Source: a bacterium (GTDB taxonomy: Bacteria > Planctomycetota > Phycisphaerae > Phycisphaerales > UBA1924). From it: a stretch of 5,067 bases of DNA. The notes under the pieces were generated by a model. The model did not search any database, was not told where the DNA came from, and saw nothing but the letters and a program-made list of their open reading frames with translations. Made by a program: the position numbers and the translations under genes. Shown one piece after another: positions 1 to 5,067 of the stretch (positions are counted from its first letter, which is position 1; the number at the start of each line of letters is the position of its first letter). The stretch spans positions 1-5,067 of the forward strand of contig NVSM01000065.1 in assembly GCA_002401225.1 (NCBI GenBank), written 5' to 3'.

Positions 1-70
1 CAGAGGGAGAGGGTGGGATTGGAGGAGAAGACATGCAGGAGGCGGGGACGCCACCAGCATGGCACCCGGC
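1..70. other. G-rich left edge, no assignable gene
   Basis: This stretch lies downstream of the membrane-protein gene. It is strongly G-rich on the plus strand, like the right part of the window and unlike the adjacent gene. Plus-strand frame 1 stays open until a TAA at 94-96, frame 2 until a TAA at 140-142 and frame 3 until a TGA at about 108-110. On the minus strand an ATG at 60-58 opens a frame that runs off the left edge. Any of these could be the end or start of a neighbouring gene, but about 20 to 45 codons of biased sequence cannot decide between them. A short GGCG/CGCC inverted repeat at about 41-52 has only four base pairs and no T-tract, so it is not a credible terminator. Confidence 0.3.
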
Positions 71-1222
71 TCAACTATCATCAATCACTTTATTAATCAC
101 CTTTGTGTGAAGAAGATTTGGCATTCCATCTCCGTGGATTAAGCCTGTAGATGCGGTTCGGAAGATTGAATCATAGAGTTTCTCTTTTGCTGATCCCGCC
201 GAAACTCCATCCATCCGCAACATCGTAATGTATGTGTTTATCAAAACTATTCGTTCGTCTGCGTCTTCTGCAAGATGGATGTTGCTGAGTAGAAGCCTGA
301 CGAGGATTTTGATGATCCAGATAATCACAAGGCTGATTGATGCGACCAGACCGAGCAACCACAAAGGTGGATCAACTCTTGCCACGGCTTCACTCGTTTC
401 GGTAGCAGCAACGGCCACCGAAGTGTTTTTTGTGAGCATTTCGAACGCCATTTCCCAAAGGCAATAGATAGCAAATCCAACGCCTCCAAGAAACACAAGG
501 AATACGAATGCTGTTCTCCGATGGCGTCTCCGTTTCGTTTCCCAATACTCAATTGGTTCAGTCAGCTCTTTGCTCGCCTTATAGGCACTTTCCAAACGCT
601 CGAATTGGCGAGTAAAATCTGCGATCACATCATCTTTCTTGGATGAAAACTCATCGAAAAACTGATCGCGGATGATTGAAAGCTTTGTTTCAAACGGAGC
701 AATCTCAGCCAAGAATCTTCGCACATCTGAAAGAACAAATGCATGAGTCGTGCCCTTGGATGGATCGAGCTGCTCTGAAATCATATATTCGTAAGCCATT
801 GCGCCAAAGTTTGTGCTCTTTTGCGACATGTCTAGCAAATATTTTTTTCGAGCAGAAGAAGGTGAGTATAAATAAAACTGGCTCGTATTATCATGCAAAT
901 CTCTTATCCGCTTTTGCACTTCAGCATAATCTCTCTGCAGACTACCCCCCATGGAAATAAACTCATTAAAGCTGATTGAAACATTCCGAATTCCAGCCAT
1001 CATCCGATTGAGTGAATTAGCGAGATCTTTCAGCTGAATTTCAATTACACTCTGCCGATCCCGCTCAACACCAGACTGGGTCTTTCCATTTACTAAAAAC
1101 AGCCACTCGGATCCTATCAAAGCAATGGCGGACTGAAACTCTTCTAGGGTTTCAAATGATTCCGTAGTATCATCTACCGGGAAATAAAGCGTAAATGTGT
1201 CCTGTTCAACTTCTTCCGGCAT
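71..1222 (-). CDS. Two-pass membrane protein, DUF6161-like, function unknown
   Basis: A 383-residue protein whose function I do not know. Residues 1-230 are soluble and largely helical and charged, with likely coiled-coil stretches at about 52-110 and 180-220. A basic cluster at 230-236 (KRRRHRR) precedes hydrophobic segment 1 (about 237-258). A loop rich in Ala, Thr and Ser (about 262-285) leads to hydrophobic segment 2 (about 287-311). The positive-inside rule puts both termini in the cytoplasm and the short loop in the periplasm. After segment 2 comes a motif HLAEDADERI (316-325) followed by NTYITML. I recall similar HLxxDAxER...TYL tails in bacterial membrane proteins classed as DUF6161; this is a family resemblance from memory. 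The ATG at 1222 is favoured by AGGAG seven bases upstream. The gene starts 33 bases after the peptidase stop on the same strand. Its AT-rich composition differs sharply from both other genes, which suggests transfer. The reading frame is intact. Confidence 0.88.
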   Translation of the reverse strand: MPEEVEQDTFTLYFPVDDTTESFETLEEFQSAIALIGSEWLFLVNGKTQSGVERDRQSVIEIQLKDLANSLNRMMAGIRNVSISFNEFISMGGSLQRDYAEVQKRIRDLHDNTSQFYLYSPSSARKKYLLDMSQKSTNFGAMAYEYMISEQLDPSKGTTHAFVLSDVRRFLAEIAPFETKLSIIRDQFFDEFSSKKDDVIADFTRQFERLESAYKASKELTEPIEYWETKRRRHRRTAFVFLVFLGGVGFAIYCLWEMAFEMLTKNTSVAVAATETSEAVARVDPPLWLLGLVASISLVIIWIIKILVRLLLSNIHLAEDADERIVLINTYITMLRMDGVSAGSAKEKLYDSIFRTASTGLIHGDGMPNLLHTKVINKVIDDS

Positions 1223-1229
1223 GACAAGG

Positions 1230-1234
1230 CTCCT
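1230..1234 (-). promoter_or_regulatory. Strong Shine-Dalgarno of the membrane-protein gene
   Basis: Read on the minus strand this is AGGAG, separated by seven bases (CCTTGTC) from the ATG at 1222-1220. Motif and spacing are close to ideal and fix the start codon. It is the only clear Shine-Dalgarno sequence in front of any of the three genes. Confidence 0.8.
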
Positions 1235-1239
1235 CTTGG

Positions 1240-1245
1240 ATTATA
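1240..1245 (-). promoter_or_regulatory. Possible -10 box (TATAAT) before the membrane-protein gene
   Basis: The minus strand reads TATAAT in the gap between the peptidase stop codon and the membrane-protein start. A -35 element 16 to 18 bases upstream is not recognisable; the bases there lie inside the last codons of the peptidase. A transcript from this box would begin at about 1231-1234, right at the Shine-Dalgarno sequence, which is unusually tight. The gene could therefore instead be read through from the peptidase. The hexamer match is exact, but its use is uncertain. Confidence 0.35.
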
Positions 1246-1255
1246 TACCCGTTTG

Positions 1256-3772
1256 CTACTTTAGCTCAGTGATAAACAGTTTGTGAATCCTACGCATTTG
1301 GTCGAGCCAGCTTGAGGGTTCGTGGTAGCCGTGGGGTTCTATTGGGGCGAGGGCGAGTTCCCAGTTTTGTTTTTCTAGTTCTATTAATCTTTGGGTGAGG
1401 CGGATGATGTCTTGGGCGACGACATTGTTGTCTTGTAGGCCGTGGAGCATGAGGAGGTGGCCTTGTAAGCCCTCGGCGTGGTTGATTGGGGAGCTTATTT
1501 TGTAGGCTTCGGGATCTATGTCGGGGGTGTTGAGGATGTTGGAGGTGTAGCCGTGGTTGTAGTGGGCCCAGTCTGTGACTGATCTTAGGGCGGCGCCGGC
1601 TTTGTAGGTTTCGGGTTCGAGGAACATGGCCATGAGGGTCATGAATCCGCCGTAGGAGCCGCCGTAGATTCCGACATTGTTTGGATCGGCGTTGTGGTTT
1701 TCTACTGCGTAGTTGATTGCGTCTTTGAAGTCTTCGAGTTCTGGGTAGCCCATTTTTCGGTAGATTGCGGTGCGCCAGTCTCGGCCGTAGCCTGAGGATG
1801 CTCGGAAGTCTGGTGCGATGACGATGAACCCGAGGTTGGTGAGGATTGTGTGGTACATGTGTTCGCGTTTGTAGTAGGACCATTGGTAGTTGGCGTGTTG
1901 GAGATAGCCTGCGCCGTGGGAGAAGAGGACGAGGGGGCGTGGGCCTTCGAACTTGGCAGAGTCGGGGAGATAGAGGCGGGTGTAGATTGGTTGGTCGGTA
2001 TGGGTTGAGGGGATGGCGATGATTTGGGGAGTTTGGAGCGGTGTGTTTTTGAACTCGCGGGTGACGGTTTGGGTGAGCTGCTTTGGTTGGGTTTGGAGGA
2101 GGGGGTTTGGTTCGAGGTCGATGAGGAAGAGTTCTGGCGGGGAGTTGATGTTTGAATAGGTGATGATGGCTTGGGATTCATCGGGGGATATTTTGAAGGA
2201 CTCTACGGTGCCTGCGAGTTTGGTGATTGCTTTGAGTTCGCCTGTGGTGAGGTTGAGTTGTTGGAGTTCTTTGATGCCGGGGTGGTTTTGGTTGGTGCGG
2301 AGGTAGACGAAGCTGGCGTCGTGGGTGAATGTTGGGGAAGTGACTTCGAAGTCGCCAGCGGTGAGTTGCTTGATTGTGCCTTGGTGGGTGCGGGTGTAGA
2401 GGTGGGAAAAGTTTGTTTCTTCGGAGAGGTACCAGAGGGTGTTGGTAGCTGGGATGAATCCGAAATCGTTGAAGGCCCAGTTGATCCAGGCGTCGTCGCG
2501 GAGGTGGTGGGCGGTGGTGAGTTCTGGTTCTTCGAGCGTGGTGTCGACCAATACGATCCAGCGGTCTTTGTTGTCGTGAGATTTGAGCATGACGGCGGCG
2601 ATGGTGCCGGCGTCGTTCCAGCGGGTGCCCATGTGGGAGACTGGGCGGGGCTTGGTTGTTTCTTCCTTTGGCTCTTCCTTTGGTTCATCAGTTGACTCGT
2701 CGGTATCGGATTCATCGGTTTTAGATTCATTGGCATCCCCCGCTTCTTCTGGGTCGTCGGCGTTTGCTTCTTTGAGCCAGGCGAGGGGGTCGTCGTTGAT
2801 TGTGGGGAGATTGGTGAAGGGGAGTTCGATGATGCGTTCGGCTTTGAGATCGAGGAGGGTGAGTTGGACGGGGGTTTGGGTGTGGTGTCCGACCTTTGAG
2901 CGGACGGTGTGGATGGAGACATAGCCGTCGTCTGTGATGTAGTCTGGCATGGTGTCGGTTGGATCGCTTGGGCGTTTTTTTGGTGCGGTGGCGACGAGGA
3001 TATGGTTGCCTGAGGGGCTGAGCCACGCGCCAATCGAGCGATTATCTTTGCCGAGGTAGAACGGGCCGGGGACGGCTGTTGGGTTGGTGTCGCGCCAGGC
3101 TTTGGTGTCGTCTTCGCGCATCTCTTCGCGTTGGTCTTCGAGGGTGATGATTTGGAAGAGGTCGCGCTGTTGTTGCTCGAGGTAGTTGAGCTCATCGCCT
3201 TCGGCCTCGTCTTTGGGGGCATCTTGGTAGCGTATATCGGCGGCTTGGTTTTCCCAGCCTGAGTCGAGGTTGCGGATGAACCAGTTGCTGTCTCGCCAAT
3301 AGGCGAAGCGGACGAAGAGGGAGCGTTTGTCGGCGAGGAACATCGCGGAGGATTCACGGGCGGTTGTTTTGGTGAGTTGGGTGGTTGCGCTTGTTGAGGC
3401 GTTGAAGAGGAAGATGTCGCCGGCGTTGTTGAGCAGGCGGAGGGTGTGGTTGTTGTTCCAGTCGCCGCGATTGAGGAAATATGGGCCGGGGTTTTCTGGA
3501 GTGATCGGAACTGGAATAAAGATGTCAGGTGTACTCAGGAAGATGAGGTAATCATCTGAGAAGTCTCTGCCTACGAGCCCTTGGCGGCGCTGGGAGAACT
3601 TGATTGCTGAGCCATCGACGAGCCAGCGGGGGTTGGTTGGGGAGCGGGCGATCCAGTCTGGCTCGGCGGTGATCTGCTTGAGTGTTGGCTGGGTTTGGGG
3701 TTGGGCGAGGGCAACGGGAGATGCGATGAAGAGCGAGAGACAGACCAGGGCGGGTATTGTGGATAATTTCAT
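1256..3772 (-). CDS. Secreted S9 family serine peptidase (prolyl oligopeptidase / DPP IV type)
   Basis: An exported serine peptidase that probably cleaves short peptides, often after proline in this family; substrate unknown. From the ATG at 3772 it has 838 residues. Residues 1-23 form a Sec signal peptide (MKLSTIPALV... with a hydrophobic core) ending in ALA before Gln24, so the mature enzyme is probably periplasmic. Residues about 35-585 are repetitive beta-rich sequence (for example NAGDIFLFN, TLWYLSEETNFSHLYT) typical of a beta-propeller. About 595-838 is the alpha/beta hydrolase domain: HGAGYLQ at 619-625, RASSGYGRDWRTAIY at 657-671, nucleophile Ser706 in GGSYGG, Asp781 in LHGLQDNNV and His814 in EPHGYHEPSSW. 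The triad is complete, so activity is expected. An acidic low-complexity insert lies at about 334-374. A GTG at 3787 would add five residues and weaken the signal peptide's N-region, so I prefer the ATG. The gene is divergent from the PLP enzyme. Length fits the family. Confidence 0.93.
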   Translation of the reverse strand: MKLSTIPALVCLSLFIASPVALAQPQTQPTLKQITAEPDWIARSPTNPRWLVDGSAIKFSQRRQGLVGRDFSDDYLIFLSTPDIFIPVPITPENPGPYFLNRGDWNNNHTLRLLNNAGDIFLFNASTSATTQLTKTTARESSAMFLADKRSLFVRFAYWRDSNWFIRNLDSGWENQAADIRYQDAPKDEAEGDELNYLEQQQRDLFQIITLEDQREEMREDDTKAWRDTNPTAVPGPFYLGKDNRSIGAWLSPSGNHILVATAPKKRPSDPTDTMPDYITDDGYVSIHTVRSKVGHHTQTPVQLTLLDLKAERIIELPFTNLPTINDDPLAWLKEANADDPEEAGDANESKTDESDTDESTDEPKEEPKEETTKPRPVSHMGTRWNDAGTIAAVMLKSHDNKDRWIVLVDTTLEEPELTTAHHLRDDAWINWAFNDFGFIPATNTLWYLSEETNFSHLYTRTHQGTIKQLTAGDFEVTSPTFTHDASFVYLRTNQNHPGIKELQQLNLTTGELKAITKLAGTVESFKISPDESQAIITYSNINSPPELFLIDLEPNPLLQTQPKQLTQTVTREFKNTPLQTPQIIAIPSTHTDQPIYTRLYLPDSAKFEGPRPLVLFSHGAGYLQHANYQWSYYKREHMYHTILTNLGFIVIAPDFRASSGYGRDWRTAIYRKMGYPELEDFKDAINYAVENHNADPNNVGIYGGSYGGFMTLMAMFLEPETYKAGAALRSVTDWAHYNHGYTSNILNTPDIDPEAYKISSPINHAEGLQGHLLMLHGLQDNNVVAQDIIRLTQRLIELEKQNWELALAPIEPHGYHEPSSWLDQMRRIHKLFITELK
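2651..2773 (-). other. Acidic low-complexity insert in the S9 peptidase
   Basis: This encodes residues about 334-374 of the 838-residue peptidase. The segment is dominated by Asp, Glu, Ser, Thr, Lys and Pro, with repeated units TDES-DTDES-TDE and then KEEP-KEE. It follows a DPLAWL motif and precedes RPVSHMGTRW, where propeller sequence resumes. Such a segment should be a disordered, negatively charged loop projecting from the propeller. Related enzymes, as I recall them, have a shorter charged linker at about this place. Confidence 0.7.
2661..2684 (-). repeat. Tandem 12-base repeat, two copies
   Basis: On the plus strand TCTTCCTTTGGC (2661-2672) is followed directly by TCTTCCTTTGGT (2673-2684), differing only in the last base. 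The repeat is in frame and encodes the doubled EPKE units of the acidic insert. Slippage at such a repeat would change the loop length by four residues without breaking the frame. Confidence 0.75.
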
Positions 3773-3778
3773 GCACAG

Positions 3779-3784
3779 ACTATA
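3779..3784 (-). promoter_or_regulatory. Possible -10 box (TATAGT) of the peptidase gene
   Basis: The minus strand reads TATAGT, then CTGTGC, then the ATG at 3772. A -10 box six bases before the start codon would place the transcription start at or next to the ATG, so the messenger would be leaderless, in line with the lack of a Shine-Dalgarno sequence. No good -35 element is visible 16 to 19 bases upstream; the nearest bases include GGACCT. This is a pattern match only. Confidence 0.35.
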
Positions 3785-3816
3785 CACGAATCCACAATCT
3801 TTAGGTCCGCGAGTTA

Positions 3817-3827
3817 TCCATTATGGA
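3817..3827. repeat. Near-palindrome TCCATTATGGA between the divergent genes
   Basis: Two five-base arms, TCCAT and ATGGA, flank a single T. The outer bases AGT and ACT continue the dyad if two bases are looped out on the left arm. It lies in the middle of the divergent promoter region, where an operator would be expected, but it is short enough to be chance. Its right arm contains the alternative ATG at 3823 of the PLP enzyme. Confidence 0.3.
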
Positions 3828-3858
3828 ACTTTTCTGTATTCCACCGATAGGCTTGATA

Positions 3859-5067
3859 ATGCCCAATGAATCAATGATTTCGTCTGCCAGCCGAGCGGTT
3901 GGTATGTGTGCTTCTCGGCCTGATCCTATTTTGGATTTTGTTGCCCACCGGATTTCGGAACCTGCACGGTTTCCGATTCAGGAAGGATTGGTGCAGCTGA
4001 ACAATGGATCGTATGGGTGTTGCCCGGAGGTTGTTGGTGCTGCGCAGAATGAGCTGCGTCGAAGATTGGAAGCGGACCCGGTTCGGTTCTTTAAATCTGA
4101 TCTGGAGTTTTACTCCGATGACGCACGCGAGGCGATTGGCCAATTTGTCAATGCACGGGCGGCCGATTTGGTTTTGGTATCCAATGGGACCTTTGCGGTG
4201 GCGACGGTGTTGAATAACCTTGAGCTGTCGGCGGGCGATGAGATATTGGTAACGGATCATGAGTATGCGGCGACGATGAACGAGTTGGGGAAGATCTGCA
4301 AAGCGACGGGGGCAGTTGTGACGGTTGCGAAGATTCCGTTCCCAGCTGTGACACCTGAAGCCGTGATTGAATCAGTGGTATCAGCGATGACGGAACGGAC
4401 GAAGCTGGTGATGGTTTCGCATATTGCGAGCGCTTCGGCGTTGGTGTTGCCTGTGAAGGAGATTGTGGCGGCGGCGAATGATCGCGGGATCTTGAGCTTT
4501 GTTGATGGGGCGCACACGCCGGGGCAGATTGCTTTGGATATTGGCGATATTGATCCGACTTGGTATGCGGCGAGTTGTCATAAGTGGTTGACGACGCCGA
4601 AGGGTACGGGGTTTATTTATGCCTCGGCGGCGCGGCAGGACGGGTTTAAGCCGATGGTGCTTTCTTGCCGAGAGCATGAAGCACGCGCGGATCGCAAGGC
4701 GTATTTATGTGACTTTGATTATGTCGGGACGAATGACTACACGGGGAACCATGTGATTCCGGTGGCGATTGAGCATATGGGCGCACAGCTGCCGGGCGGG
4801 TGGGATGAGCTTCGTCAGCGGAACCATGATCTTGTGGTGCATGGCGCGAAGTTGATTTGTGATGCGATCGGGATTGAGCAGGTTGTGCCTGAGTCGATGA
4901 TCGGGACGATGGTTGGGATCCCGCTGCCTGGGGTTTGTGAGCCGGGATCGTTGATGGGCGAGGGCTTGTGGGATCGGCTGTATTTGAATCATGGGATTCA
5001 GGTGCCGATTTGGGAGTTGCCGGGGGTTCATGGGCGGGTGATGCGGGTGAGTTGTCAGTTGTTTAAT
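3859..5067 (+). CDS. PLP-dependent aminotransferase class V-fold enzyme, isopenicillin N epimerase (CefD)-like, 3' end missing
   Basis: A fold-type I PLP enzyme, probably cytoplasmic; 403 codons are present and the frame is open at the right edge. From the start at 3859: an N-terminal LNNGSYGCCPEVV (47-59) and EADPVRFF (71-78), hallmarks of the CefD-like group; SNGTFAV (108-114) in the phosphate-binding region; DHEYAA (133-138); SHIASASALVLPV (187-199); Asp216 in VDGAHTPGQ, expected to pair with the PLP ring nitrogen; Lys242 in SCHKWL, the expected Schiff-base lysine; and GTND (290-293), the expected phosphate contact from the partner subunit of a dimer. All key residues are present. Relatives include isopenicillin N epimerase and hercynylcysteine sulfoxide lyase (EgtE), so the reaction cannot be named. 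No cephalosporin or ergothioneine genes are visible nearby. Perhaps 15 to 25 residues are missing after RVSCQLFN. The start is uncertain: ATGs at 3823, 3859, 3874 and 3904 are in frame and none has a good Shine-Dalgarno sequence. Confidence 0.92.
   Translation, partial: MPNESMISSASRAVGMCASRPDPILDFVAHRISEPARFPIQEGLVQLNNGSYGCCPEVVGAAQNELRRRLEADPVRFFKSDLEFYSDDAREAIGQFVNARAADLVLVSNGTFAVATVLNNLELSAGDEILVTDHEYAATMNELGKICKATGAVVTVAKIPFPAVTPEAVIESVVSAMTERTKLVMVSHIASASALVLPVKEIVAAANDRGILSFVDGAHTPGQIALDIGDIDPTWYAASCHKWLTTPKGTGFIYASAARQDGFKPMVLSCREHEARADRKAYLCDFDYVGTNDYTGNHVIPVAIEHMGAQLPGGWDELRQRNHDLVVHGAKLICDAIGIEQVVPESMIGTMVGIPLPGVCEPGSLMGEGLWDRLYLNHGIQVPIWELPGVHGRVMRVSCQLFN

Larger units (their letters stand above)
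3773..3858. promoter_or_regulatory. Divergent intergenic region with both promoters
   Basis: These 86 bases separate the ATG of the peptidase (minus) from the preferred ATG of the PLP enzyme (plus), so both promoters should lie here or overlap the first codons. The region is more AT-rich than the flanking genes. It contains a -10-like TATAGT facing the peptidase and a near-palindrome at 3817-3827. I see no strong Shine-Dalgarno sequence for either gene. An in-frame TAG at 3802-3804 sets the upstream limit for the PLP enzyme's start. Confidence 0.6.

Noticed and set aside
1..60. A minus-strand ATG-led frame (MLVASPPP...) leaving the left edge, possibly the next gene in the same direction
   Set aside because: Only 20 codons are visible, there is no Shine-Dalgarno sequence, and plus-strand frames are equally open.
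2171..2695. A 174-codon plus-strand open frame, rich in Gly, Val and Glu
   Set aside because: It is antisense to the peptidase and its composition is that expected of the G/T-rich complement. No domain or start signal is visible.
2203..3357. A 384-codon minus-strand open frame within the peptidase gene, rich in Ser, Thr and Pro
   Set aside because: It is an alternate frame of the peptidase. Its residue make-up follows from the C/A-rich coding strand, it has no recognisable domain, and the overlapping frame has a complete triad and signal peptide.
71..3772. A functional two-gene operon of peptidase and membrane protein
   Set aside because: The 33-base gap and shared strand allow co-transcription, but the composition break and a possible separate -10 box argue against an old functional pairing. 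I do not claim it.
3871..4260. Arg-, His- and Asn-rich minus-strand open frames opposite the PLP enzyme, here and at 4381-4677 and 4705-5031
   Set aside because: They lie antisense to a gene with clear family motifs along its whole length; the basic composition is an artefact of the complement.
1..5067. Search for tRNA, rRNA, CRISPR arrays, transposase genes, long terminal repeats or a new multi-gene system
   Set aside because: No cloverleaf-like sequence, regularly spaced repeat, transposase motif or long inverted repeat was found by eye, and the three genes show no shared pathway.

Overview
The window holds three protein-coding genes and no RNA gene, mobile element or CRISPR array that I can support. 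Two genes (a class V-type PLP enzyme and a secreted S9 peptidase) are transcribed away from each other from a short shared intergenic region. The third, a two-pass membrane protein of a family without known function, lies directly downstream of the peptidase on the same strand. The presence of a Sec-type signal peptide and a periplasm-style S9 peptidase suggests a Gram-negative bacterium. The peptidase resembles a subfamily with an HGAGYLQ motif that I associate with Planctomycetota and Bacteroidota, but this taxonomic guess is weak.

Layout: 1-70 is a G-rich left edge with no assignable gene. 71-1222 (minus) encodes a 383-residue membrane protein resembling the DUF6161 type. 1223-1255 is a 33-base gap with a clear Shine-Dalgarno sequence and a TATAAT hexamer. 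1256-3772 (minus) encodes an 838-residue exported S9 (prolyl oligopeptidase/DPP IV-type) serine peptidase with its full catalytic triad and an acidic low-complexity insert. 3773-3858 is the divergent intergenic region, with a -10-like hexamer close to the peptidase ATG and a small near-palindrome. 3859-5067 (plus) encodes a PLP-dependent enzyme of the isopenicillin N epimerase (CefD)-like group, cut off by the right edge shortly before its expected C-terminus.

The most notable property is compositional. From about 1256 to the right end, the plus strand is rich in G and T whatever the coding direction, so the peptidase uses C/A-rich codons and the PLP enzyme G/T-rich codons. This looks like a replication-linked strand bias. 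The 71-1222 gene breaks it: it is much more AT-rich, lacks the G excess and is the only gene with a strong Shine-Dalgarno sequence, which suggests separate and perhaps recent acquisition. Nothing in the sequence shows that the three gene products share a pathway, and I do not see a convincing new multi-gene system here.
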